A stretch of 40,236 bases of DNA. It comes from a virus. Below are positions 6,031 through 12,716 of this stretch, in pieces (positions within the stretch are counted from its first letter, which is position 1; each line of letters starts with the position of its first letter). The stretch is taken from positions 1 to 40,236 of IMG/VR virus record IMGVR_UViG_3300021962_000245; one strand, given 5' to 3'. The notes under the pieces are model-generated. The model was not told the origin of the DNA, did no database searches, and saw nothing but the letters and a program-made list of their open reading frames with translations. A program made the position numbers and the translations under genes.

Positions 6031-6052
6031 AAAAAAGCCCGCGTGGCGGGCC
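6031..6052 (-). terminator. Rho-independent terminator after KGG-motif gene
   Basis: On the minus strand GCCCGC and GCGGGC form a GC-rich stem with a short loop and run into TTTTTT. It lies just downstream of the KGG-motif gene and upstream of the wHTH promoter, so these passengers are separate transcription units. Confidence 0.75.
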
Positions 6053-6080
6053 TTGGTTGTTGCGCTTGTTGTCTTCGCGT

Positions 6081-6290
6081 CTAAGGTTTGCTCCACCTAG
6101 AGGTGGCTGCCTTTGTGGCAATGTCTTTGCGATCTTCTGGTGATAGCTTGGATGCTCTTACAGCTCCACCCTTGATGCCGCCTTTTCGGCTGTTTTCTTG
6201 ACGCGCAGTCAACTCAGGCGGAATTGGCTCGCTGCCTGTAGCTTGCCCGACAATGAATTTTGCTAGCTGATTTAGGTCTTTTTTTGGCAT
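6081..6290 (-). CDS. Transposon passenger: KGG-motif small protein
   Basis: A 69-residue protein. The C-terminal half is ARQENSRKGGIKGGAVRA, SKLSPEDRKDIATKAA, then SRW. I recognise this RKGG-x-KGG...LSPE-R-x-IA-KAA-xRW pattern from many small uncharacterised bacterial proteins often found near mobile elements. It is basic and helical, so nucleic-acid binding is plausible but unproven. The ATG at 6290 is preferred to a GTG at 6311. It is the outermost passenger, close to the right inverted repeat. Confidence 0.65.
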   Translation of the reverse strand: MPKKDLNQLAKFIVGQATGSEPIPPELTARQENSRKGGIKGGAVRASKLSPEDRKDIATKAATSRWSKP

Positions 6291-6382
6291 GCCATGAGTG
6301 TAGATCGTCACCGCCAGCTTGTGCGCAGAGCGTCAGCCTGTGACATTCAAACTGAGACACTACCGAATTTTTTGATCCAATC

Positions 6383-6688
6383 CTACGCATCGCCTTGTTT
6401 TGCGCTAAAAACTGGAAGCTCAGTAATCATCTCAACATCTGGATAGCTGAGCGTTATAGTAAGTTCAGATACCACCGGCTTAGATTTCACATTCACACGC
6501 GGTTCATCAATGCGGCCAAATGAAACAAACTGCGGCTGAACGTCAAAATACATTTGAAAGCTCACCAACCCGTCAATCTCGCGCCCATCCTCAGTGAATA
6601 GCCTTGTTTGAGTTCTACGCGGCTGTTTCTTCCTCGGCTTGCCTGCCTTCGTAAGAATTGGTTTTGGCTTGAGTAGTAGTAGCTTCAT
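6383..6688 (-). CDS. Phage protein with basic N-terminus, unknown
   Basis: A 101-residue protein. The first 35 residues are strongly basic (KPKPILTKAGKPRKKQPRRT), followed by a beta-rich part (GLVSFQMYFDVQPQFVSFG, VSELTITLSYPDVEMI). GAGGAGAAC immediately precedes the ATG, a strong ribosome-binding site. It is the last gene of the leftward early operon, and its stop codon lies only 11 bp from the transposon's right target duplication. No family recognised. Confidence 0.65.
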   Translation of the reverse strand: MKLLLLKPKPILTKAGKPRKKQPRRTQTRLFTEDGREIDGLVSFQMYFDVQPQFVSFGRIDEPRVNVKSKPVVSELTITLSYPDVEMITELPVFSAKQGDA

Positions 6689-6698
6689 TTTGTTCTCC

Positions 6699-6995
6699 TC
6701 ATTTGACCACCAACATCCCGCGCTCAATCATCCTCACAATCGTGGTGATGTAAGCGTTTTTCCAAAACTCCCGCCGTTCCTCCCTGGTCATCTTTGTGCC
6801 CTGGTCTAGCTCACGGTGGCAGTTAACGCAAAGCGCCGCGCAGCGGGCATCGCTTACCTTTAGGCCCATGCCTTTCAACTCATTTTGGTGTGCGGCCTGT
6901 GATCCGGCCATTGATCCGCATGCGCCGCATTCCTGACTTGCAACAGCCCGGCGTAGCTTCTCACTTTGAAACTTAGGCGTCTTCAGGTAGTTCAT
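6699..6995 (-). CDS. HNH-like zinc nuclease (DUF1364/Ref-like)
   Basis: A 98-residue protein with CGACG, then AAHQNELKGMGLKVSDARCAAL and CVNCHRELDQG. The CxxC - H - CxxCH arrangement with GMG-x-K-x-SD matches the phage HNH-type family that includes DUF1364 and Ref-like endonucleases, which act on recombination or replication intermediates. The start at ATG 6995 overlaps the preceding gene by 23 nt. It is near the end of the early operon with other nucleases (VRR-NUC). Confidence 0.7.
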   Translation of the reverse strand: MNYLKTPKFQSEKLRRAVASQECGACGSMAGSQAAHQNELKGMGLKVSDARCAALCVNCHRELDQGTKMTREERREFWKNAYITTIVRMIERGMLVVK

Positions 6996-7245
6996 GGGCA
7001 TCAACGGCAGAAGGCTTTTTTGTAATGTAACCAAGAACAGACTTTATTTTTATGGTGAGCTTCGGGCCTGAACTTGCGGCACCGCCCGACTTGCTGTGAA
7101 ATGTTTTTGCAAACCCGTTTACTTCAAACCAATCCCGAGCATTTTTTATTTTGTTAGTTGGCATTCCTCTTTTGGCGAGTAAGACAATTTGGTTTTCGTT
7201 CACCCCAAGTGCCAAAGCAATATCTTTCGTCGTAGGTTTACCCAT
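6973..7245 (-). CDS. Small DNA-binding HTH protein
   Basis: A 90-residue protein. The N-terminus reads as a helix-turn-helix of the Nu1/excisionase kind: TTKDIALALGVNENQIVLLAKRG, then PTNKIKNARDWFEVNGF. The C-terminal half is basic and unstructured. AAAAGGGA lies upstream of ATG 7245. A regulatory or accessory DNA-binding role is likely; the specific partner is unknown. It overlaps the HNH-like gene downstream. Confidence 0.65.
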   Translation of the reverse strand: MGKPTTKDIALALGVNENQIVLLAKRGMPTNKIKNARDWFEVNGFAKTFHSKSGGAASSGPKLTIKIKSVLGYITKKPSAVDAHELPEDA

Positions 7246-7281
7246 GAATGTCCCTTTTATCTTTTTGAAACCTTGACTGGC

Positions 7282-7746
7282 TCAGGTAGTGCATGGCGCT
7301 TTTCCAATCGCAGTTAACCACTTTGAATATGGTTCGCGTATGTTTTTGTGGAAGATGTCCGCCGCAATTTGATGATGATCTAGCTCAGCACGGCTATCAA
7401 TTCCGCACTCCTCAAGAATGAACAGTTTCGCTTCTGATGGAGTTGAAACACCAAGCCATTCCATAAAGTCTTTGCTCTGGCACCACATACCCGCCAGCTT
7501 TGCCAGCGGCCCGCCTTTGAGTTTTTCGGCTTTTGCTGGCTCTGGCTGCTTTGGTAGCTCATCCTCGCCAATTTCAACCAGCACGCAGGCGAGGCGCTGC
7601 CCTGCAGTCTTACCCTTCGCAACCGTCATACGCTTGAAGGCTGCAAGCTCTTCAGGGTCTGATAACCAAAAAGTGACCTTTGCCCCGCCGTTATGTGTTT
7701 CCGACCAGCCCGCCAACATGACCTCGCCGCTAAATGTGGGATTCAT
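7282..7746 (-). CDS. Conserved phage protein, unknown function
   Basis: A 154-residue protein. A beta-rich N-terminus (MLAGWSETHNGGAKVTFWLSDPEELAAFKRMT, with GKTAGQRLACVLVEIGED) is followed by a helical C-terminus with GGPLAKLAGMWCQSKDFMEWL. I recognise the AGWSET...GAKVTFWL...TAGQR...GGxLAKLAGMWC pattern as a recurrent uncharacterised siphophage early protein. It starts in an ATGA overlap with the gene before it, so it is coupled within the replication operon. Confidence 0.7.
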   Translation of the reverse strand: MNPTFSGEVMLAGWSETHNGGAKVTFWLSDPEELAAFKRMTVAKGKTAGQRLACVLVEIGEDELPKQPEPAKAEKLKGGPLAKLAGMWCQSKDFMEWLGVSTPSEAKLFILEECGIDSRAELDHHQIAADIFHKNIREPYSKWLTAIGKAPCTT

Positions 7747-7904
7747 TTTTTCAGCGCCGCAATAGCCTCGTCGCGCTCGAGCCGCATGCGCTTGCAGTTT
7801 GTGCGCAATGCCTCAATTTCCACAGCTCTTTCCGCCAACTCTCGATCACGCTCGGCGATCATTGATCCGGCGGCCATCAGGATGGATTCCACTGTGTCAG
7901 TCAT
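7743..7904 (-). CDS. Small coiled-coil protein
   Basis: A 53-residue helical protein with heptad repeats (MIAERDRELAERAVEIEALR, then KRMRLERDEAIAALKK). GGAGTGATCAA precedes the ATG at 7904 and decides this start over an upstream frame extension. It ends in an ATGA overlap. Likely an oligomerising accessory protein; function unknown. Confidence 0.65.
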   Translation of the reverse strand: MTDTVESILMAAGSMIAERDRELAERAVEIEALRTNCKRMRLERDEAIAALKK

Positions 7905-7908
7905 TTGA

Positions 7909-8094
7909 TCACTCCATTGAGTAGCCACACTTTTTGCATTTAAGGCATGGGACAAGTTGCCCGGGGCCTCCTGGGCTCATCGTAACTACGTGACCTCCAG
8001 AAAAGTCAGGACGCCCCGTGTACGTCTGGCGGATGGCAACTCCAGGCTGCATTTCGCCGTCACAGCCGCGTCGCCTGCATACACTGCTGATCAC
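7909..8094 (-). CDS. Zinc-ribbon small protein
   Basis: A 61-residue protein with cysteines near the N-terminus (VCRRRGCDGEMQPG) and CLKCKKCGYS at the C-terminus, framing PDFSGGHVVTMSPGGPGQLV. This matches a recurrent phage zinc-ribbon family with the TMSPGGPG core. It starts at GTG 8094 in a GTGA overlap with the VRR-NUC gene, eight bases after GGGAGG. Nucleic-acid or protein binding is plausible. Confidence 0.7.
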   Translation of the reverse strand: MISSVCRRRGCDGEMQPGVAIRQTYTGRPDFSGGHVVTMSPGGPGQLVPCLKCKKCGYSME

Positions 8095-8456
8095 TTCACA
8101 ACCTCCCACGTCGGCATATCCAAATAACCCATGATCGTGCGCGCCGCCGCTTCCCAGTCCCAAACAACCACGCACAGCCAGCCGTCGCGCTGCATCCTTG
8201 TGATGCGCTCGCGTTGTTCTTTCCCGCAGTTGCCAGCGTCGAACTTGAACTCAATAGCCAGCCCGACATATCCACCGCGCGGTGACGGCATAAAAACATC
8301 TGGCACACCGGGCTTGACGCCTTCAGCTTTAAGCTGTGCCGCGACTGCTTTATGTCTCTGCCCGCCATTCGGTACGGCAAACATGGCATCAAGTTCATGC
8401 CGCTTTTGACGTACTGCCCAAGAGAAAAACGCCGCTTGATGGTCATGCTCAGACAT
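8091..8456 (-). CDS. VRR-NUC domain nuclease
   Basis: A 121-residue single-domain nuclease. PGVPDVFMPSP supplies the PD of a PD-(D/E)XK site, followed by LAIEFKFD (the E-x-K motif) and then KEQRERITRMQRDGWLCVVV, the Q-rich helix typical of VRR-NUC proteins. Phage stand-alone VRR-NUCs cut branched or flapped DNA during replication/recombination. AAGGAAAAG precedes ATG 8456. It sits in the replication operon, with its 3' end overlapping the zinc-ribbon gene. Confidence 0.88.
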   Translation of the reverse strand: MSEHDHQAAFFSWAVRQKRHELDAMFAVPNGGQRHKAVAAQLKAEGVKPGVPDVFMPSPRGGYVGLAIEFKFDAGNCGKEQRERITRMQRDGWLCVVVWDWEAAARTIMGYLDMPTWEVVK

Positions 8457-8469
8457 GGCTTTTCCTTTT

Positions 8470-8658
8470 CTACCAAAGCTGTTTCATCGTTTCCCGAATG
8501 CGCTGCACTTCAGGCAGGCCGCGCCGCTTCTCTAAGCTCTCAAGCCAGGCCCGGCGATCCGCAAGCGTTGGCAATGCAGATATCGCCCTGCATTCGCACT
8601 CATGCCGCCACTCGTCAGAGTCGTCGGCGACTTCTCGTCCGTCATGCAACTTTTTCAT
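8470..8658 (-). CDS. Small conserved phage protein (DUF7696-like)
   Basis: A 62-residue protein. DGREVADDSDEWRHECECRA, then DRRAWLESLEKRRG and IRETMKQLW. I recognise the DGREV..DS..WRHECE..(8-25)..RRxWL..LE..RG pattern as a recurrent small protein of proteobacterial prophages (DUF7696-like; assigned by eye). No enzymatic motif. It overlaps the zinc-finger gene upstream by 17 nt. Confidence 0.65.
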   Translation of the reverse strand: MKKLHDGREVADDSDEWRHECECRAISALPTLADRRAWLESLEKRRGLPEVQRIRETMKQLW

Positions 8659-8857
8659 GTTGTGCCGCCTTCTTTGACTGAGCCAACTGAATACAGCTCG
8701 CGCACTGCATCAACCTAGGCGTTGACCTCCACAACCTCCGGCCTGTAGTCGGACGAATCTTGTCGCAGCGCGGGCATCTGAACTCAAGAAGCATGCCCGT
8801 TCCGATTTGTCTCCAAGGAACATCTTGGCCGCTTCGGTTGTTGTCGTCACTGCCCAT
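8642..8857 (-). CDS. Zinc-finger small protein
   Basis: A 71-residue protein with FRCPRCDKIRPTTGRRLW, then LMQCASCIQLAQ: two CxxC knuckles about 25 residues apart, forming one zinc finger. The C-terminal tail is basic. AAGGAGTGAC precedes ATG 8857, overlapping the MazG-like stop codon. Probably a nucleic-acid or protein adaptor; unknown partner. Confidence 0.7.
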   Translation of the reverse strand: MGSDDNNRSGQDVPWRQIGTGMLLEFRCPRCDKIRPTTGRRLWRSTPRLMQCASCIQLAQSKKAAQHEKVA

Positions 8858-8858
8858 G

Positions 8859-9164
8859 TCACTCCTTCACGAAAACACCATTCGGCATCAGCGTTCCTTT
8901 GCGGTCTTTGATCGCTTCGTATGCAACGAACAGGCAGCCAGTTAGATCTATGCCTTTGATGGCGCAGTAATTTATAAGGCACACCAAGACATCGCCGATG
9001 CCGTCCTCCACGCCATGCAAATCACCCTTGATTTCTGCGTCTGCAAGTTCGCCCATTTCTGAAAATGCTTTCAGTAACTGGGTGTATGGTTTTGCGTTCT
9101 GAATAATATTCCTCGCCTCAGCCCATCGAATTACGTCCATCTCTAGCTGTTTGAATGTGCTCAA
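8859..9164 (-). CDS. MazG-like nucleotide pyrophosphohydrolase
   Basis: A 101-residue all-helical protein. EMGELADAEIKGD supplies the E-x2-E-type metal-binding helix and GVEDGIGDVLVCLINYCAIKG the E-x2-D helix, the signature of MazG/dUTPase-type NTP pyrophosphatases. Such phage enzymes hydrolyse non-canonical NTPs or lower (p)ppGpp. The start is TTG 9164: GGAG of the preceding zinc-knuckle gene lies six bases before it, while the next ATG would cost eight residues. Confidence 0.82.
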   Translation of the reverse strand: MSTFKQLEMDVIRWAEARNIIQNAKPYTQLLKAFSEMGELADAEIKGDLHGVEDGIGDVLVCLINYCAIKGIDLTGCLFVAYEAIKDRKGTLMPNGVFVKE

Positions 9165-9272
9165 TTACTTCTCCATGTAGTTAAACAATGACGGCCATTT
9201 GCATTTGCCAGAGCTGTGGCCTGATCTGCCGCATTTGATGCAGTGGTCAGAAAATTGATAAACGTTGTTCAT
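9165..9272 (-). CDS. Zinc-knuckle mini-protein
   Basis: A 35-residue protein. Its core is CIKCGRSGHSSGKC, a perfect C-x2-C-x4-H-x4-C retroviral-type zinc knuckle, which binds single-stranded nucleic acid in known families. It fits exactly between the ParB-like gene (4-nt gap) and the MazG-like gene (adjacent), and its last codons contain the ribosome-binding site for the latter. Similar tiny knuckle proteins occur in siphophage replication operons. Confidence 0.75.
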   Translation of the reverse strand: MNNVYQFSDHCIKCGRSGHSSGKCKWPSLFNYMEK

Positions 9273-9276
9273 GCAA

Positions 9277-10020
9277 TCAAGGCTTTGCGCTGTTAAAAAG
9301 CGAGTCCATCTCCGCCACCTTCTCTGACCTGGACGCACCTGAGCGAAGAACCGAATTCACTTTGTTCGTGAGCTTCATGCTTGCAACGCTCATGACAACA
9401 TCGGCCAGGCTGTATTTCTGGTCAAGGGCAACAACTGACTTACAAAGCGCGAGAACGTTCAGGCCGAGTTTTCTGTCAATTAAAAGTTTGATTCCATAAG
9501 ATCCAATCAAACCAAATAGCTCGTCATACTGCTGGCGCAGCTTCCCAGGTAGGTGCCCATTAGCGAGCCCGATCTCAAGCCATCCCTTGCCGCCAATTGG
9601 GATTGACGTTGTATTCACCATCGTGAAGGCTTCATCACGGTCAATGTCGCTAACAATGCACTCGATTGTTTCTTGGCCGAGAGAGCGACAAGCAGCTAGA
9701 CGACGGTTACCGTCGATAACTTTCCTATCCTGAGTTATCAAAATCGGATACATCAGCCCGCGAACAGAAATTTCATGCATAAGCCGCATAAGGCTTTTGC
9801 CCTCTTTGGTTCTCGATGCGGGGTTGTATGGCGTATGACTTAGTGTGTGGATTGGAACTACCAGAATCATTCGGCTCGATATCTCTACATCAAGACCAAC
9901 TTTGTCAAAAAAATCGATCTCAATGCGTGTTGAATCGAACCACCGCTTTTGCTCGTCATAGGCAATGCTTGTTGCTGAATCCAGCATCATTTCTCCCTTT
10001 AATTCCTGGACAGATTTCAT
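9277..10020 (-). CDS. ParB-like nuclease/DNA-binding protein
   Basis: A 247-residue protein. Near residues 55-120 it has a ParB N-terminal-type domain: VPIHTLSHTPYNPASR, LMRLMHEISVRGLMYPILIT, DRKVIDGNRRLAACRSLGQETIECIV. The DGxRRLxA motif is the ParB/Srx nucleotide-binding box. The C-terminal half is helical without an obvious ParB HTH. No ParA partner exists in the window, so partitioning is unlikely; phage ParB-like proteins act as regulators or DNA-processing factors. The start at ATG 10020 overlaps the upstream stop as ATGA. Confidence 0.8.
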   Translation of the reverse strand: MKSVQELKGEMMLDSATSIAYDEQKRWFDSTRIEIDFFDKVGLDVEISSRMILVVPIHTLSHTPYNPASRTKEGKSLMRLMHEISVRGLMYPILITQDRKVIDGNRRLAACRSLGQETIECIVSDIDRDEAFTMVNTTSIPIGGKGWLEIGLANGHLPGKLRQQYDELFGLIGSYGIKLLIDRKLGLNVLALCKSVVALDQKYSLADVVMSVASMKLTNKVNSVLRSGASRSEKVAEMDSLFNSAKP

Positions 10021-10220
10021 GCCGCCTCGCTTTCGCGCCACCACTCGATCACTGGACGGTTGTTGATGCCCAGCGCCCATGTGCTTGACCTTGGTGTGTA
10101 GCCGTCAACGAAACCTCGCGTTTCCTCGTCAACAACTTCCGGCATTGCGCGTGGAATAAAAGAACGCCTATCAAACCAGGCGGCCCGCTCGCCTTTAATG
10201 AAGCTTGTCCGATAGCTCAC
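10017..10220 (-). CDS. Small protein between DnaB and ParB-like genes
   Basis: A 67-residue protein, rich in aromatic and charged residues (RAAWFDRRSFIPRAMPEVVDEE, TWALGINNRPVIEWW). GTG start in a GTGA overlap with the helicase stop, and an ATGA overlap into the ParB-like gene. Tight coupling on both sides argues it is real. No family recognised. Confidence 0.65.
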   Translation of the reverse strand: MSYRTSFIKGERAAWFDRRSFIPRAMPEVVDEETRGFVDGYTPRSSTWALGINNRPVIEWWRESEAA

Positions 10221-11569
10221 AGCTCAATCCTTGATCTTTGTGTTGAAACCGGCCTATCTTGGAAAAGAGGCTCTGTGCTTTCGGCCCACATCTGCATAGC
10301 GCCGTCAAAGTGCAACGCAACATCGCCGCATCGGCCTTGGCGGTTTTTGCCAAGACTTAGGCCCACCAACTTCGCCCCGCCGCTTAGCTCACGCGCAGGC
10401 CAAAGAAACATCACAACGTCTGCGTCTTGTTCAATTGCCCCGCTGTCACGAAGGTCCGCAAGAGTCGGCTTCTTGTCCGCCCGCTTCTCGACCTCGCGGT
10501 TAAGCTGCGAAAGCACAACCACAGCAACGCCGATCTCTTTGGCAAATGTCTTCAGGCCGCGACTTATCTGCTCGATCTCTGCGTTTCGATTCGCGCCCTT
10601 ATCGAACGACCCAGAGCACAACTGCAGGTAGTCAAGAATCAGAACGGACAATCCTGGAATCTGTTTTGCCTTTGAGCGCACATCAGTAAGGGTTAAGCCC
10701 CCTTGGTCATCAACAAAGAAGTCGTCACGATGCGACAACAATTCCTCGGCGGCCTCTGAAACTCTGCCCCACTCATCGTTGTTTATGCGCCCGGTCAGGA
10801 TGTGACCAAAGTCAACCCGGCCAACGCTTGCAAGTGCGCGGTCTCCAAGTTCATCGGCGGGCATTTCCTGACTCAGAAACAGCGTCCTCTTGCCGTTTTT
10901 TGCCATCGCCCAACCAAGTGACTGAGCAAAACTGGATTTGCCAACAGCGGGCCTAGCAGCGACGATGTAAAGCCCGCCCGGCCTAAGCCCCCCGCTCAGC
11001 ATGCTAGTCAGCCCCAAGATGTTTGTCGGCCATCCAGCCTGCACAGAACCAGCATGGAGAGCTTCGTAGTGCTCAGTTCTACGAATTGCAATGTCCGCCA
11101 GTGACACCGGAGCCTGTCGCAATGTTTCACGCTGCAAGCTGACAAAGGCCGTTGTGATCGAGTCGATCTGCTGCGCCATGTCCCCATCCTGCAACGCAAT
11201 CTCAGACGCTTTCTCGGCTGCTTTGATCAACTCGCGGCGCTTTGCTTTCTCTCGAACAATTCCGGCATGTCTTGCAACGTTGTTGACCCCGTAGCAGGCA
11301 TGAGACAGGTCGTTAAGGTATTGGAGTGTGACCTCCTCCTTCTGTTCGGCTTTTAGGCTGTCCCAAACGGCAATCACATCGACACCGAGTCGCTTTAGGT
11401 TCATGCCCTCAATTGCCGAAAAAACCGTCCTGTGTAGGCCGTCAAAAAAGTGATCGCAGCCAAGCGGCTGCGCCAGCTCAAAAGCCTCGCGCCCATAGGT
11501 CAAAAGCGCACCCAAAACAGACTGCTCAGCCTCTAGGCTCCACACTTTCGCTTTTTGCTCTTGCGTCAT
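10217..11569 (-). CDS. dnaB: Replicative DNA helicase, DnaB family
   Basis: A 450-residue protein. The N-terminal helical domain (residues ~10-140) begins LEAEQSVLGALL. The RecA-like domain has Walker A ARPAVGKSS (~205-213), FLSQEMPADEL (DnaB H2 region), Walker B LILDYLQL (~310-317) and the C-terminal RDSGAIEQDADVVMFL motif. Length matches cellular DnaB. It unwinds the phage replication fork, probably loaded by the DUF1376 protein encoded just upstream. The start at ATG 11569 overlaps that gene's stop (ATGA). Confidence 0.95.
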   Translation of the reverse strand: MTQEQKAKVWSLEAEQSVLGALLTYGREAFELAQPLGCDHFFDGLHRTVFSAIEGMNLKRLGVDVIAVWDSLKAEQKEEVTLQYLNDLSHACYGVNNVARHAGIVREKAKRRELIKAAEKASEIALQDGDMAQQIDSITTAFVSLQRETLRQAPVSLADIAIRRTEHYEALHAGSVQAGWPTNILGLTSMLSGGLRPGGLYIVAARPAVGKSSFAQSLGWAMAKNGKRTLFLSQEMPADELGDRALASVGRVDFGHILTGRINNDEWGRVSEAAEELLSHRDDFFVDDQGGLTLTDVRSKAKQIPGLSVLILDYLQLCSGSFDKGANRNAEIEQISRGLKTFAKEIGVAVVVLSQLNREVEKRADKKPTLADLRDSGAIEQDADVVMFLWPARELSGGAKLVGLSLGKNRQGRCGDVALHFDGAMQMWAESTEPLFQDRPVSTQRSRIEL

Positions 11570-12405
11570 GCTGCTGCCACCTCTTCGTTGTACTTTCCTT
11601 CGAGAACCTTTGCCCAATTTCTGGGGCTCACAAGCCACTCAAGTTCGATCAACATTGGCCGTCTAGTAGGGTCTCGGTTTGGCACTCTCCCGGTCAAAAA
11701 TTTGCTGTTGCCGACAAAAGTAAAAACACGGCGGAAGTACGCCAAGCCTTGCTCTTTGTTCGTCCAACCTTTGACCGCTGCAGTCTCTCGCCAACGTGCG
11801 CGAAGGTGCGCCGCTCTGGCACCGTTCCAAAGGCTCGGTGAGTGACGCGGTAGTGCAGGCAAAACTTCAGCCCACAAGGAAAGAATCTCGAGGTGCGGGC
11901 AATCGGGAATAGCTGGCTTTACAGGAATTGCCTGTTCCGGCTTAGGCTCGGACTCGGCCACTGGTCGAGTGCTAGCAAGCGATAGCTTGCTTATCTCTTC
12001 TATTGGTTCTTGGTTATTGGTTATTGGTTCTTGGTTCTTGGTTAGGGTTTGTTTGGCTTCAAGTTCGCTAACCGATTGACAACCGACTGGGTTATTCTCG
12101 GTTCTTGGTCTGCCACCCTTTTGACCATTCTGCTTATTTTTTAAGCTCTTGGCCTTGTATGCGGCCACCTCAAGCGCAACTCTCTTATGCTCCCAACCAA
12201 TCTCCGTCTGCAAAAAGAACTCAGACAAAACCGACTGGGTTTCGTTTGGGTATCCCCTCCCTAACCGAAGGGCCTTCTCTGTGCTTATTGGCGCTTCATT
12301 CAGGTAGCACCAGTCAAGTAGAAGTCTGTAAACACCGTGCTCAATAACAGAAAGATGCGCAGTGTCGCGCAAATAATCACCGATGTTGTGTTGGTAGTAG
12401 TGCAT
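11566..12405 (-). CDS. DUF1376 replication initiation/helicase-loading protein
   Basis: A 279-residue protein. The N-terminal ~90 residues are a DUF1376 (YdaU-like) domain: HYYQHNIGDYLRDTAHLS, EHGVYRLLLDWCYLNE. A low-complexity linker rich in NQEP repeats follows, then a helical C-terminal domain (LWNGARAAHLRARWRE, LAYFRRVFTFVGNSKFLTG) typical of helicase-loader-like phage proteins. It lies directly upstream of dnaB with an ATGA overlap, the lambda O/P-like position. The linker is encoded by 7-bp tandem repeats (see repeat entry). Confidence 0.82.
   Translation of the reverse strand: MHYYQHNIGDYLRDTAHLSVIEHGVYRLLLDWCYLNEAPISTEKALRLGRGYPNETQSVLSEFFLQTEIGWEHKRVALEVAAYKAKSLKNKQNGQKGGRPRTENNPVGCQSVSELEAKQTLTKNQEPITNNQEPIEEISKLSLASTRPVAESEPKPEQAIPVKPAIPDCPHLEILSLWAEVLPALPRHSPSLWNGARAAHLRARWRETAAVKGWTNKEQGLAYFRRVFTFVGNSKFLTGRVPNRDPTRRPMLIELEWLVSPRNWAKVLEGKYNEEVAAA
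12005..12039. repeat. Heptanucleotide tandem repeat GGTT(C/A)TT x5 within the DUF1376 gene
   Basis: Five contiguous 7-bp units (GGTTCTT, GGTTATT, GGTTATT, GGTTCTT, GGTTCTT), with degenerate half-units on both sides and two further copies near 12090-12106. They encode the NQEPITN-type linker. Because 7 is not a multiple of 3, gain or loss of single units shifts the reading frame. Iterons inside an initiator gene are also known from lambda O. Confidence 0.85.
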
Positions 12406-12416
12406 CAGAGGCCAAG

Positions 12417-12605
12417 CTACAAACGAATGGCCCGCATAGTCTCGACATCACCAAACAGCTCGACGGCTGGAAGCGATGATTCAAGAAGCCTGCGAAGCTC
12501 TAGGAGCCTGCCGGATGCGTCTGAAATAGATGGGATTGTTTGGCCTGCTGTCTCAACTGATGCGGCTATGTCGACCGTTGAGCGCCTGATTGCTGGTTGA
12601 TTCAT
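12417..12605 (-). CDS. Small protein with LELRRLLE helix (paralogue of 14116-14379)
   Basis: A 62-residue protein. Its segment GRLLELRRLLESSLPAVELFGDVE aligns with RRLIELRRLLELVEPIVSAQHGAE of the first gene of this operon, so the two are paralogues. GAGCGAGGAAG lies before ATG 12605. Function unknown; the leucine-rich helix suggests dimerisation. Confidence 0.6.
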   Translation of the reverse strand: MNQPAIRRSTVDIAASVETAGQTIPSISDASGRLLELRRLLESSLPAVELFGDVETMRAIRL

Positions 12606-12716
12606 GCGTGCTTCCTCGCTCCTGTTGAAGAACACCGGCGCGGTGGGAGCTACACCTATCAGCGCGAGAGCTAATCGCGCCTAGCCGGGTCTAAGGATCA
12701 TTATGCTGCACATTCT

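Larger units (their letters stand above)
3959..6364. mobile_element. IS1-family transposon with passenger genes (2406 bp)
   Basis: The terminal inverted repeats are 19 bp and perfect: GGTAGTGTCTCAGTTTGAA at 3959-3977 and its complement at 6346-6364. They are flanked by the 8-bp direct repeat GAATTTTT (3951-3958 and 6365-6372), a target-site duplication of the size IS1-family elements make. Inside, all on the minus strand, are an IS1-type transposase, a small coupled gene, a coiled-coil/winged-helix protein and a KGG-motif protein, with their own promoters and a terminator. Typical IS1 elements are about 0.7-1.2 kb, so this is a passenger-carrying (transporter-IS-like) form. Intact ends suggest a recent, possibly active insertion. 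Confidence 0.93.

Noticed and set aside
9277-10020. Plasmid-like partition system suggested by the ParB-like gene
   Set aside because: No ParA, no parS-like repeats and no plasmid replication gene seen; ParB-like proteins are common in phages.
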